From UMGS1696 sp964621165 (lineage in GTDB: Bacteria; Bacillota; Clostridia; Oscillospirales; CAG-272), in contig CAZULC010000006.1 in the NCBI GenBank assembly GCA_964621165.1, positions 1-64,000 on the forward strand: a stretch of DNA of 64,000 bases, read 5' to 3'. The position numbers and the translations under genes are program-made. Below the pieces are notes generated by a model, which had not been told where the DNA came from, searched no databases, and saw only the letters and a program-made list of their open reading frames with translations. Of this stretch, positions 16,440 through 24,977 are shown piece after piece. The first letter of the stretch is position 1; each line of letters begins with the position of its first letter.

Positions 16440-17078
16440 TCATGGAAGCTGTTTTCCGATGGGTTCGCCGAGATACACCGACGGGCCGTACTTCATCTCG
16501 CAGATTCTGTCGAACACTATCCGCGAGGCCTTCATGTACTGCTCACGTCCGCCGGAGGTCAGCTCCAGTTCATCAAACGATATGCACCTGCCGAAGGTCA
16601 CGCGGTTTTTGCGAAACATCCCAGTCTTCATCCGCGCGTTCTCGATCAGCACCGGAAGAATCTGCGCCTTTGAGTGATACGCGATCATTCCCACTCCGGC
16701 TTTGATTTCGCTTCCCCGCAAGTCCTCGCCGCCATGCCTGTGTCCCTGCGGAAATATGCCTACAAGATCCCCGCTTTCGACAAATCCGATTGCGGTTTTT
16801 ATGCTCTTCACATCAGCTCCGCCGCGGTCGACAGGATATGCGCCCAGAGCCGTTATCAAAGGGGCTAGCGGGGTCTTGAACAGTTCCTTTTTCGCCATGT
16901 AGTGAATCTGCCTGCCGCCCATTGCCGCCGAGAGAATTATAACGTCGGAGAAGGCCGTGTGGTTCGCCGCCACAATCGCTCCGTCTGACGGAATGTTCTC
17001 CGCCCCTGCAATTTCAACCCGGTACAGCGCCAGCACAAGGGACTTGAACGTTTTGTAAATCCAATCGTAAAACTTCAT
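16440..17078 (-). CDS. plsC: 1-acyl-sn-glycerol-3-phosphate acyltransferase
   Basis: This 212-residue membrane-associated enzyme transfers an acyl chain to lysophosphatidic acid to give phosphatidic acid. The HX4D catalytic motif is NHTAFSD (His40, Asp45). The acceptor-binding block III reads FPQGHRHGG instead of FPEGTRS, a variant I regard as compatible with function. An N-terminal amphipathic or hydrophobic helix (about 8-20) could anchor it. It lies between cmk and ispH-rpsA, an arrangement seen in many Clostridia. The ATG at 17078 is preceded by AGGTAACAG, a moderate ribosome binding site. Confidence 0.9.
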   Translation of the reverse strand: MKFYDWIYKTFKSLVLALYRVEIAGAENIPSDGAIVAANHTAFSDVIILSAAMGGRQIHYMAKKELFKTPLAPLITALGAYPVDRGGADVKSIKTAIGFVESGDLVGIFPQGHRHGGEDLRGSEIKAGVGMIAYHSKAQILPVLIENARMKTGMFRKNRVTFGRCISFDELELTSGGREQYMKASRIVFDRICEMKYGPSVYLGEPIGKQLP

Positions 17079-17182
17079 TCTGTTACCTCAAAGAATTAGC
17101 CGCCCGAGCCGAACGCCAAACGCCGGTTATACCGCACAATCGCTCAGGCAGACAAGCCAAAACTGCCGCAGGAAAAATATAA

Positions 17183-17938
17183 TCATACCATCACTTCGGC
17201 TGCTTCACGCATCAGGGAAAGGACGAACTCCGCTGACTCATCCACGGTGCGGTTGTCATTTTCAAGTCTCACCGCGTCCTCAGCCGGCTTCAGGGGGGCG
17301 ATTTCACGTTCGCTGTCCTGTTTATCCCGGGCAATTATCGACTCTAAAACGCCCTCGTAGCTCACCTCAAGTCCTTTCGCCGCCTGTTCGTCATACCGCC
17401 GCTTGGCCCTTGTCTCAGGTGAGGCTTCCATGAAAATCTTGACCTCCGCGTCGGGTATGATGACCGTGCCGATGTCCCGACCGTCCATTACGACCCCGCC
17501 GTTATAAGCCAGCTTTTTCTGAATTCCAAGCAGGTACGCCCGCACCTCCGGAATTTTCGATACAGCAGACGCGTAAGCCGACGCCTCCTCAGTCCGGATT
17601 TTCTCCCCCACGTCATTACCACAGAGAAGCACAGTCTGCCGCCCATCCCGGTACTCGAGCTTCACGTCAATTTTATCGAGAAGGGCCACGATTCCGGCTG
17701 CGTCGTATTTGTCCACGCCGTTTTCCATTGCGTAAAGTCCCACAGTCCGGTAGAGCGCCCCTGTGTCCGCGTAGATGAAGCCGGCTTTTTTTGCCACAGC
17801 CTTGGCAATGGTGCTTTTTCCGGCTCCGCTGGGTCCGTCTATGGCAACTCTGATTTTTCTGAATTTTTCTTTGTCAAGCTCAATTCCGCTCATTGAATCC
17901 AAATTTCCTTCATTATATAGTTTCGCCGCGTCCGGCAT
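17183..17938 (-). CDS. cmk: Cytidylate kinase
   Basis: This enzyme phosphorylates CMP and dCMP with ATP for nucleotide recycling. The P-loop GPSGAGKST lies near residues 36-44, with DTGALYRTVGLY after it, the substrate region MDGRDIGTVI and the lid RAKRRYDEQ. From the ATG at 17938 the protein has 251 residues, some 20-30 more than usual. A second in-frame ATG at 17893 would give 236 residues and a more typical N terminus, but its purine tract is 12 nt away, while GGTGGGA lies 8 nt before 17938. It follows the flavoprotein gene by 27 nt and belongs to the same operon. Confidence 0.93.
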   Translation of the reverse strand: MPDAAKLYNEGNLDSMSGIELDKEKFRKIRVAIDGPSGAGKSTIAKAVAKKAGFIYADTGALYRTVGLYAMENGVDKYDAAGIVALLDKIDVKLEYRDGRQTVLLCGNDVGEKIRTEEASAYASAVSKIPEVRAYLLGIQKKLAYNGGVVMDGRDIGTVIIPDAEVKIFMEASPETRAKRRYDEQAAKGLEVSYEGVLESIIARDKQDSEREIAPLKPAEDAVRLENDNRTVDESAEFVLSLMREAAEVMV

Positions 17939-17965
17939 ATGAATTATCCCACCCCGCGCAAAGTT

Positions 17966-19264
17966 TTATTCACCGAGGACGAACTCAGCCGCGCTTTTTC
18001 CGGCAAGATGACCCGTGCAGTACGCTATCTGTAAATTGTACCCGCCTGTGTACGCGTCCACGTCCAAAATCTCCCCTGCCGCGAACAGACCCGGGTGCGA
18101 TTTGATTCCCATGGTCTTCGGGTTAATCTCCCGTACGTCAACCCCGCCGCAGGTGACAATGGCCTCTTCAATGGGACGGAAGGACTTCACGCCTATCTCA
18201 AACCTTGTCAAAGCGTCATGAAGCCGACCCCGCTCCTCACGTGTGACCTCGCCGGACTTTTTGTGTTCCGGAATTTCCGACCGCTCCACCACATATTTTA
18301 CCATCTTCTGGGGCAGAAGATCCCCGAGGGAGTTCACAAAATCCTTTGCCGCGTATTTTTTGAGGTCGGCAATCACCCGCCGGTCAAGCTCATCCCGTGA
18401 CAGAGCCGGCTTCATGTTGAGGTACATCCGATATTCGTTCGGCGCGTATTTCTGCATGTTTGAGGACGCCGACAGAACCAATGGTCCGCTGACACCGAAG
18501 TGAGTGAACAGCATCTCACCCATCTCGGAATAAACCTCGCCGCCCTTCTTGTCGACAGCCGTCAAAGTCACGTTTTTCAGGGACAGTCCCGACAATTCCG
18601 AGTAGTCCTCAGCCGTCACGATCGGCACCAGCGAGGGCTTCAGCGGAGTCACCTTCACTCCAAGTCCGGCGAGAAGCCTGTGTCCGTCGCCAGTGGAGCC
18701 TGTGAGGGGATATGAAACCCCGCCCGTCGCGAAGATCAATGCACCCGCAAGCACGGTTTTCTCCCCTGACGTGATTCTGTAGAGCGGCCTGAGCTTCTCC
18801 TGCGCGTTTTCGTCCGAACCATCGACGCTTCCCACCGCTTCAACCGAATCCACGGGGCTGTCGTACATCACTCTCACGCCGGACTTTTTCAGCATCCGCT
18901 CAAAGGCAAACTGAATGTCCGCCGCCCTGTCCGATACGGGAAACACACGCCGTCCCCGCTCAGTTTTCAGCTTCACTCCGGCTGACTCGAACATGGCCAT
19001 GGCGTCCGATGGGGTAAACTTTGCCGCCGCGCCCCATAGAAATTTCGGATTTGTGCGGACGTTTTCGAGAAACTCAGCGGTCGTGCAGTTGTTCGTGACG
19101 TTGCACCGCCCTTTTCCCGTGATTCCGATTTTCCGTCCGGTGTAGTGGTTCTTCTCGAGGATCAGCACGTCTGCACCGGATTCAGCCGCAGACACAGCCG
19201 AGGTCATTCCGGCCGCACCTCCGCCGATTACCGCCACGCCGACGGTCAATTGCGATTTCGTCAT
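17966..19264 (-). CDS. BaiN/YhiN-like NAD(P)/FAD-dependent oxidoreductase
   Basis: This 432-residue flavoprotein belongs to the HI0933/YhiN family. The N-terminal dinucleotide-binding motif VIGGGAAGMTSAVSAAE is followed by the family hallmark TGRKIGITGKGRCNVTN. The C-terminal part has TCGGVDVREINPKTMGIKS and GLFAAGEILDVDAYTGGYN, the FAD-proximal block. Family members have been linked to reduction of C=C bonds, for example in bile-acid metabolism, but most are uncharacterised. It lies 13 nt after the RpiR-type regulator and before cmk. Confidence 0.85.
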   Translation of the reverse strand: MTKSQLTVGVAVIGGGAAGMTSAVSAAESGADVLILEKNHYTGRKIGITGKGRCNVTNNCTTAEFLENVRTNPKFLWGAAAKFTPSDAMAMFESAGVKLKTERGRRVFPVSDRAADIQFAFERMLKKSGVRVMYDSPVDSVEAVGSVDGSDENAQEKLRPLYRITSGEKTVLAGALIFATGGVSYPLTGSTGDGHRLLAGLGVKVTPLKPSLVPIVTAEDYSELSGLSLKNVTLTAVDKKGGEVYSEMGEMLFTHFGVSGPLVLSASSNMQKYAPNEYRMYLNMKPALSRDELDRRVIADLKKYAAKDFVNSLGDLLPQKMVKYVVERSEIPEHKKSGEVTREERGRLHDALTRFEIGVKSFRPIEEAIVTCGGVDVREINPKTMGIKSHPGLFAAGEILDVDAYTGGYNLQIAYCTGHLAGKSAAEFVLGE

Positions 19265-19277
19265 GTTAAATCAACCT

Positions 19278-20150
19278 TTACTTTTCCGCACTGGTGTAGA
19301 CGTTGTATTCCTTCCATACTCCCTCGAGCCGGGTGAGTGTCTCCGTTACCTCAGTCTGCTTCACCTTGCCGATGTAGGCAATCATGGCGTTGATTATGCT
19401 CATGGGAGCCACAAGGGAATCCACAAAGGACGCCATTTCGCTTTTGACAATGAGAGCCACACTGGAATGAGGCACGATCGGCGAGGAGTAGCTGTCGGTT
19501 ATGACAACCACCTTAGCCCCCATGGACGAGGCAAACTCAGTGGCGTTGACGATTGTCGTAGTGTATCTCGGGAAGCTGATAGCGATGAACACGTCGTCGT
19601 TTTTGATTTTCATAATATGCTCAAAGATTTCACTCCCGCCCGCGCGTATGAGCCGAACGTTATCGAACAGCAGACCGAAGTAGTAGCTCATGAATTCAGC
19701 CAGCACAGCCGACGAACGCATGCCGAGGATGTAGATGTTCTTTGCCGAGAGGATCATTTCCATGGCTCCGGCGAAGGCGTCCCGGTCGATTGACTCAAGA
19801 GTCGCACGTATTTTATCCGCGTCAGCTGACAGAACCATGTCGAGGACTCCCGTCTTGTCCATTCTTGTGTTTGCGGCGTTGATCCTCTGAACCGTAGTCA
19901 TTCTCACCCGCACGGTTTCCAGAATCTGCTGCTGGAGCGCGGGATAGCCGTCGAATCCCATTTCGTTGGCAAACCTCACCACGGTCGATTCCGATACGCC
20001 TGCCTCAGCCCCGAGAGTTGACGCCGTCATGTACGCCGCCTTGTCGTAATTTTCGAGAATGTACCTGCCGATGAGACGCTGGCCTTTGGAAAGATTTGGA
20101 AGTGAGCCGTTGATTTTAGCGATAAGGTCGCAGTCCTTTGTGTTATTCAC
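19278..20150 (-). CDS. MurR/RpiR-family transcriptional regulator
   Basis: About 290 residues combine an N-terminal helix-turn-helix (about 10-75, ending VSESTVVRFANEMGFDGYP) with a C-terminal SIS sugar-isomerase domain (about 115-245, including ILGMRSSAVLAEF and FIAISFPRYTTTIV). Such proteins sense phosphosugars. I choose the GTG at 20150 because the longer open frame (to 20315) runs through the promoter at 20244-20272 and its extra N terminus does not look like protein. It is first in the run with the flavoprotein, cmk, plsC and ispH-rpsA. The effector is unknown; no sugar genes adjoin it. Confidence 0.88.
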   Translation of the reverse strand: MNNTKDCDLIAKINGSLPNLSKGQRLIGRYILENYDKAAYMTASTLGAEAGVSESTVVRFANEMGFDGYPALQQQILETVRVRMTTVQRINAANTRMDKTGVLDMVLSADADKIRATLESIDRDAFAGAMEMILSAKNIYILGMRSSAVLAEFMSYYFGLLFDNVRLIRAGGSEIFEHIMKIKNDDVFIAISFPRYTTTIVNATEFASSMGAKVVVITDSYSSPIVPHSSVALIVKSEMASFVDSLVAPMSIINAMIAYIGKVKQTEVTETLTRLEGVWKEYNVYTSAEK

Positions 20151-20243
20151 TTTATACCATCCATTGCACTTTTCAGAGTGAATTGAAATTAATACAGTAG
20201 AGTGCCATTGTACCGGAGAAAAACTATAATTCCTATCCTGTAT

Positions 20244-20272
20244 ATTATACAACAAAATCCGTCCGCCGTCAA
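20244..20272 (-). promoter_or_regulatory. Sigma-A promoter of the rpiR-cmk-ispH operon
   Basis: On the minus strand TTGACG (20272-20267) and TATAAT (20249-20244), 17-bp spacer. Confidence 0.88.
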
Positions 20273-20304
20273 TTGTTTTGCACCGGATATGGAAAAATAT
20301 CTTT

Positions 20305-20345
20305 TTAAAAAACAAAAACCGTCCCCTGTTAAGAGAACGGTTTGA
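20305..20345 (-). terminator. Intrinsic terminator after the surface-protein gene
   Basis: Minus-strand AACCGTTC pairs with GGACGGTT (wobble) and is followed by TTTTGTTTTTT. Confidence 0.85.
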
Positions 20346-20383
20346 TTTTTCAGCTTAGTTGTCGTACCAGCGTACGCACAAAC

Positions 20384-21217
20384 TTAGTGCTTCTTTGCTA
20401 CAGCGTAACCGCCAAGGGATACAACTGCTGTAACTGCTGCGATGATGCCCATGTCGAAGGTCTGAGGAGCAGCTTCAGCGGGAGCTTCAACTGTTTCAGC
20501 TTCAGCGGGAGCTTCTACTGTCTCGGGTTCTTCTGCAGGAGCTTCTGTAACTTCTTCAGCCGGAGCTTCTGTAGCTTCTTCAGTCGGAGCTTCTTCAGCG
20601 GTAGCAGCTTCGCCTGTTGTTGTGCCGCAGAGAACGAGTTCGGAAACCTGGAAGCATCCGGACAGAGCGCCTTCGGACTGGAAGAGAACATACTGTACGT
20701 TTTCAACAGGTGTTACTGCTGCAGGATAGTACGTGTAGTCTGTTTCAGCGAAGAAGAGGTCGTCGCCGTAAGCGATAGGAGTCCAGTTTTCACCATCAGC
20801 AGAACCGTAGATGCACCATTCGTAAGGAGAACGGTTGTTGTAAGAAGAGTTGTCGTTGGCTGTAGCCATGATGATACCGTCGATTGTGGCGGGAGCAGGA
20901 AGCTTAGCCATGGAAGAAGTGGGGAATGTGCCTGTGCAGAACTTTGTAGTGGTATCGTTGTCCCAGAGATTTTCCGGTCCTTCGTCACTGTTGCCTGTGG
21001 AGCCTGCGAGGAACGTGATGCCTTCGGTTATTGGAGTCTTGCCGATGGATTCAGCAGCTTCTTCAAGTGTAGCAAAGCCTGCGTCGTCGGGTTCAGCAAC
21101 TAATTCCATATCCGGGTAATCGAGATAAGGAGCTTCTGTTGGATCGTCTGCGCTTATAACAGCGGCGAGAGATACGCAAAGAGCGCCTGCCATGAGAAGA
21201 GAAAGAAGTTTTTTCAT
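20384..21217 (-). CDS. Exported surface protein: discoidin-like domain, Glu/Ala/Pro repeats, PQTFD tail
   Basis: This 277-residue protein has a signal peptide (1-23, cleavage near ISA-DD). The region 60-200 resembles an F5/8-type-C (discoidin) carbohydrate-binding fold: NLWDNDTTTKFCTG, then PYEWCIYGSADGENWTPI. Residues 205-250 are low-complexity Glu/Ala/Pro/Thr repeats (EAPAEE, VEAPAEA), probably spanning the wall. The end reads PQTFD (251-255), a hydrophobic span and KKH, which is the layout of a sortase signal but with PQTFD instead of an LPxTG-type motif. The start is the ATG at 21217 with AGAGGT upstream; the longer frame to 21307 runs up to the promoter. It is monocistronic. Confidence 0.8.
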   Translation of the reverse strand: MKKLLSLLMAGALCVSLAAVISADDPTEAPYLDYPDMELVAEPDDAGFATLEEAAESIGKTPITEGITFLAGSTGNSDEGPENLWDNDTTTKFCTGTFPTSSMAKLPAPATIDGIIMATANDNSSYNNRSPYEWCIYGSADGENWTPIAYGDDLFFAETDYTYYPAAVTPVENVQYVLFQSEGALSGCFQVSELVLCGTTTGEAATAEEAPTEEATEAPAEEVTEAPAEEPETVEAPAEAETVEAPAEAAPQTFDMGIIAAVTAVVSLGGYAVAKKH

Positions 21218-21295
21218 GTTTCTACCTCTATAAAAATAGATATTTAACAGATCGGCGGGCACGTTTTTCACTGCTTTCCGACTTGTTATGTGGTA

Positions 21296-21324
21296 ATTAT
21301 AACACATCCATTTTCAAATGTCAA
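21296..21324 (-). promoter_or_regulatory. Perfect consensus promoter of the surface-protein gene
   Basis: On the minus strand TTGACA (21324-21319) and TATAAT (21301-21296), 17-bp spacer. Confidence 0.9.
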
Positions 21325-21574
21325 TATCACCAACTAACTTAATTACGCAAAAATAGCCCCAAAAATGTTTATTTACATTTTGTTCATAAATTACTTAATA
21401 GTGACCTGAAGGTAACGTTTTTGTTATTTTAATGTAAAATCCATATGTTAAAGACAGCGACATAAACAAAAGCCGCTGTTCGATGCAAAAAAATCGCCGC
21501 TTGCTCATTTCTCATCTGCCGCAGTTACCCGTGATGAAATAATGGATGTCGGCGGATGTCACCGGCGGTGCGGG
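21325..21574. other. Non-coding gap between surface-protein promoter and hpf terminator
   Basis: AT-rich on the left, more balanced on the right. I see no gene, tRNA or clear regulatory RNA here. A short near-palindrome (GTGACCTGAAGGTAAC near 21402) is the only notable structure. Confidence 0.5.
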
Positions 21575-21608
21575 AAAACAAAAAAAGATCCGGATATTTC
21601 ACCGGACC
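21575..21608 (-). terminator. Intrinsic terminator after hpf
   Basis: Minus-strand TCCGG pairs with CCGGA around a 7-nt loop, followed by seven T residues; located 63 nt after the hpf stop. Confidence 0.8.
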
Positions 21609-21670
21609 GTTTATATTCAAGTAAAATTCGGCACAACGCACAACCGCACACCATTCACCAGCCGACGGGA

Positions 21671-22210
21671 TTATGGCTTCTTTTCGGGAATGATGATGCC
21701 GTAGGAGCCGGAGTTGCGCTTGTAAACCACGCAGGTCTCGCCGATGTCGGAATCCTCAAAGGCGTAGAATGAATGACCGAGCAGGTTCATCTGAAGAATC
21801 GCCTCTTCCGGGGTCATGGGCTTCAGCGGGAAGCTCTTTACACGGATGTCGAACTCGCCTTCCTCCGCAACCTTGTCCTCAGCGTTGGCCAGTGCAGCCT
21901 CAGCCGCCGCAAAGGAGGATTTCATTCTCTTCTCAAGTCTGGTCTTGTTCTTGCGGATCTGACCCTCGATGGTGTCCACGCAGCGTACAAGGGACGTTCT
22001 GAATTCCGGACTGCTCTCCTCCGCGCGGAGGAGAGTTGAGGCAACTGAGATGGTTAGCTCCACACGTTCTTCGTCACGTATCCGTCTGAATGTGACTACC
22101 GCGTCAGCCCCCTTCGGGAAGTACCGGTCGAACTTGGCCAGCTTCTTCTCAACAAGGACCTTCATATCATCGCTTACGTTTACCTGTCTTCCGATAATAT
22201 TGATATTCAT
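21671..22210 (-). CDS. hpf: Ribosome hibernation-promoting factor, long form
   Basis: This 179-residue protein binds the 30S subunit and dimerises ribosomes in resting cells. The N-terminal HPF/YfiA domain (1-100) starts MNINIIGRQVNVSDDM, and the C-terminal dimerisation domain carries the conserved LKPMTPEEAILQMNLLGH and FYAFEDSDIGETCVVYKR. The long form with the C-terminal domain is typical of Firmicutes. I choose ATG 22210 because AGAAGGATGG lies upstream and the protein then begins as the family does; the upstream in-frame ATG at 22273 adds residues unlike HPF. An extended -10 promoter lies just upstream. Confidence 0.95.
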   Translation of the reverse strand: MNINIIGRQVNVSDDMKVLVEKKLAKFDRYFPKGADAVVTFRRIRDEERVELTISVASTLLRAEESSPEFRTSLVRCVDTIEGQIRKNKTRLEKRMKSSFAAAEAALANAEDKVAEEGEFDIRVKSFPLKPMTPEEAILQMNLLGHSFYAFEDSDIGETCVVYKRNSGSYGIIIPEKKP

Positions 22211-22293
22211 GGTGTTACCATCCTTCTGTGAGTATTTACCGGATTTTCGGGAGCCGAACTCGCTTTCGTTCATCTTTCCCTTCCGGCATTATC

Positions 22294-22301
22294 ATTATAC
22301 C
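22294..22301 (-). promoter_or_regulatory. Extended -10 promoter of hpf
   Basis: Minus-strand TGGTATAAT provides TG-N-TATAAT, but no good -35 hexamer is visible 17 bp upstream. The region from here to 22509 holds no gene. Confidence 0.6.
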
Positions 22302-22509
22302 ACACTGGAGAGAAGAAAAATACATACATTTTGTGAACATTTATGTATAAATCCAACATTTTCGCGCCGGAGTTCATGCCAAATGCACTATTATAAAACC
22401 ATCTAAAAAAATATTCCCTCTCCTGCAAAAACAAGTCCGCAACATGCGTTTTGTCATATTTCGATAAACTTCTCCCATTCAAAATGAGAATAATTTGTCG
22501 AAATTTTAT

Positions 22510-22538
22510 TTGACACTTTTCCACCGCAGTGATATAAT
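22510..22538 (+). promoter_or_regulatory. Perfect consensus promoter of asd
   Basis: TTGACA (22510-22515) and TATAAT (22533-22538), 17-bp spacer. Confidence 0.9.
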
Positions 22539-22606
22539 AGAAGATAAGGAAGGAAATAATTACAGCAAAAGGCAAAGACGTTTCTGCCGATCAAGAGGAG
22601 ATTGCA

Positions 22607-23686
22607 ATGAGAAAGAAATTAAACTGCGCGGTAATCGGCGCGACGGGCATGGTGGGTCAGCGGTTTTTGACTCTGCTCGAAAATCACCCGTATTTTGAAG
22701 TTTCAGCAGTGGCGGCAAGCTCGGGCAGCGCGGGACTGACCTACGAAGAAGCCGTTGAAGGAAGATGGAAAATGAGCTCCACCATTCCCGAGAGCGTTAA
22801 AAGCATGAAGGTCCTCGACGCTTCCCATGTCGACGAGGCTGCCGACTCCGCTGATTTTGTTTTCTGTGCGGTCAACATGCCGAAAGACGAAATTCTCGCG
22901 CTCGAGGAAGCCTACGCAAAGGCAGAGCTGCCGGTCATATCAAACAACTCCGCCAACCGCTGGACCGCAGACGTTCCCATGGTCATACCGGAAATCAACC
23001 CGGAACACCTGTCAGTCATCGGGAGCCAGAGAAAGAGGCTCGGCACAAAGCGGGGATTCGTCGCGGCAAAGCCAAACTGCTCGATCCAGAGCTACGTTCC
23101 CCTGCTGACCCCCCTGAGAAAATACGGAATAAAGCAGGTTCTCGTCACCACTTACCAGGCGGTTTCAGGCGCGGGCAAGGTTCTCTCGGAATTTGACGAA
23201 ATACAGGACAATATCATACCCTACATCGCCGGAGAGGAAGAAAAGAGCGAGCTTGAACCCTTAAAAATCTGGGGTGAGGTCAAGGGCGGCATAATAGTCC
23301 CGGCGGAAGGACCCACAATCTCCACCCAGTGCCTAAGAGCCCCGGTCAGCGACGGACACACGGCGGCGGTTTTCGTATCCTTTGAGAACACTCCCCCAAA
23401 GGAAACCATCATCGACGAGTGGAAGCATTTCAGCGGACTGCCACAGCTTCTCTCCCTGCCCTCAGCTCCGGAAAAGCTCATCACCTACTTTGACGATGAC
23501 GACCGCCCCCAGCCCAAACTTGACAGAGACATCGAACGCGGCATGGGAATCTCAGCAGGCAGACTGCGCCGGGACACGATTTTCGACTACAAATTCATAG
23601 GCCTGTCCCACAACACCCTCAGAGGAGCCGCCGGAGGAGCCGTACTCACAGCCGAGCTTCTCTTCCGTGAGGGGTACCTCGACTGA
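22607..23686 (+). CDS. asd: Aspartate-semialdehyde dehydrogenase, archaeal/fungal-type branch
   Basis: This 359-residue enzyme reduces aspartyl phosphate with NADPH, feeding lysine, diaminopimelate, threonine and methionine synthesis. The N-terminal nucleotide motif is VIGATGMVGQRF, the catalytic Cys is about residue 158 in KPNCSIQSYV, and TYQAVSGAGK follows. Length and motif spacing match the branch first described in archaea and fungi rather than the classical E. coli type. CAAGAGGAG precedes the ATG. A promoter and a strong terminator flank it, so it is transcribed alone. Confidence 0.94.
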   Translation: MRKKLNCAVIGATGMVGQRFLTLLENHPYFEVSAVAASSGSAGLTYEEAVEGRWKMSSTIPESVKSMKVLDASHVDEAADSADFVFCAVNMPKDEILALEEAYAKAELPVISNNSANRWTADVPMVIPEINPEHLSVIGSQRKRLGTKRGFVAAKPNCSIQSYVPLLTPLRKYGIKQVLVTTYQAVSGAGKVLSEFDEIQDNIIPYIAGEEEKSELEPLKIWGEVKGGIIVPAEGPTISTQCLRAPVSDGHTAAVFVSFENTPPKETIIDEWKHFSGLPQLLSLPSAPEKLITYFDDDDRPQPKLDRDIERGMGISAGRLRRDTIFDYKFIGLSHNTLRGAAGGAVLTAELLFREGYLD

Positions 23687-23710
23687 CGACCAACGACCAA
23701 CGTATAACCA

Positions 23711-23748
23711 AGCCGCCGCAGATCAAATTAAAACGGCGGTTTTTTTTG
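23711..23748 (+). terminator. Intrinsic terminator after asd
   Basis: CCGCCG (23713-23718) pairs with CGGCGG (23734-23739), followed by a run of T residues. Confidence 0.9.
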
Positions 23749-23806
23749 CGTGAACAAAGATGTTTTAAGCTGGAATCCGCGTGCGTTTTCAATTATTTGC
23801 GACTTA

Positions 23807-24811
23807 TCACTCTTCGCCGCCTGACAGAGCCTTCCACACCATCAGGGAAATTATGGCAAAAATCATTCCCGTGATTCCCGAAAGCCGCAGACCGCAGTAC
23901 ATTACCGCCAGCATGACAAAGGGATTCACCCCCGCACGCCGTCCGATAAGCCTCGGCTCGAGAAACTGACGCGCCACCCAGATTACGCCGTACAGCACAA
24001 GAATTCCCACTCCGGCAAAGGTTTTTCCTTCAATTAATTCAAACACACCCCACGGCAGAAGTATGGTTCCGCAGCCGAATACCGGAAGCGCGTCTATCAG
24101 GGAGATAACCACCGCCTTCAGCACCGCTCCATCAATTCCTAATATAAGAAAGCCAAAGAGCAGCATTGCCGCGACAATCACCCCAAGCTCCAGATATGCC
24201 CGGATGTAGTCGAAGACCGCCTCAACCCCACGGCTGAACACACGATTGACCGAACCTCGGTGTTTTTCCGGAATAAGCGCCATTATGCCCGCGCCGATTT
24301 CGTCCATGTCGGCAGTCATGTAGACAAAGCTCACCGCCCCCGCAGCCAGCGACAGCATAAACGCGGGCAGAGCCTTTGCCAGATTCCCCACGGCGGATGC
24401 AAGAACGTTGCCGAGGTAGAGTGCCATGTTCTCAGCCGCTGACACAATGAACGAGCGGATCCGGTTCTCGTCCCCGAAGAGGTGGAGGGGCAGGCTGTCG
24501 AAAGCCGAGAGAATCACACCCCACGCCGACCTGACCCCACCGCTGATTGCCTCCATGTCGCCGAACCGGCCTATAGCGTCAGCTGACAGCACGATAGCCG
24601 AATATACCACCGCCACGCAGATGAGTACTGCCAAGACCGCGCATCCCACCTTTTCCTTCACCCGGCAGACTTTCGACAGCTTAAGTCCCACCGGACGGAA
24701 AATGCGGGCGAAAATATAGGCCAAAAGGAACGGCAGAATCAGGCTTCCCAGTGATGAGCCGGCTACCTGAGCCAAAAAAATCCCCGCCGCCACCGCAAAA
24801 ATCAGCTTCAT
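23807..24811 (-). CDS. AI-2E/YtvI-family membrane permease
   Basis: About 334 residues make a polytopic membrane protein of the AI-2E transporter (PF01594) superfamily. About eight hydrophobic segments are visible, arranged as two N-terminal spans, a loop, then a C-terminal block with the family hallmarks SLIDALPVFGCGTILLPWG and FLEPRLIGRRAGVNPF. Related Clostridia proteins include the sporulation protein YtvI, but the sequence does not settle whether this one acts in sporulation or in transport. I choose ATG 24811, preceded by AGGGGGA, over the upstream in-frame ATG at 24871. Confidence 0.85.
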   Translation of the reverse strand: MKLIFAVAAGIFLAQVAGSSLGSLILPFLLAYIFARIFRPVGLKLSKVCRVKEKVGCAVLAVLICVAVVYSAIVLSADAIGRFGDMEAISGGVRSAWGVILSAFDSLPLHLFGDENRIRSFIVSAAENMALYLGNVLASAVGNLAKALPAFMLSLAAGAVSFVYMTADMDEIGAGIMALIPEKHRGSVNRVFSRGVEAVFDYIRAYLELGVIVAAMLLFGFLILGIDGAVLKAVVISLIDALPVFGCGTILLPWGVFELIEGKTFAGVGILVLYGVIWVARQFLEPRLIGRRAGVNPFVMLAVMYCGLRLSGITGMIFAIISLMVWKALSGGEE

Positions 24812-24917
24812 AAATCCCCCTGAACCCGCGCGGAAGCCACTTCCGGCAAAAACAGCGCTCCCGCAGATCATATCAATAAATATTATGCCCGAGACGCAGG
24901 ATTTTTTTCATATTCAT

Positions 24918-24946
24918 TTGACTTTCCGCCGCTTTTCTGGTACAAT
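24918..24946 (+). promoter_or_regulatory. Sigma-A promoter of the MetH-activation-like gene
   Basis: TTGACT (24918-24923) and TACAAT (24941-24946), 17-bp spacer, 31 bp upstream of the ATG. Confidence 0.8.
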
Positions 24947-24977
24947 ATATGAAAACGCATGACATCAAGGATAACTT

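Noticed and set aside
20151..20315. N-terminal extension of the RpiR-type regulator
   Set aside because: It runs through a consensus promoter, so that part cannot be in the main transcript; the GTG at 20150 gives the family length.
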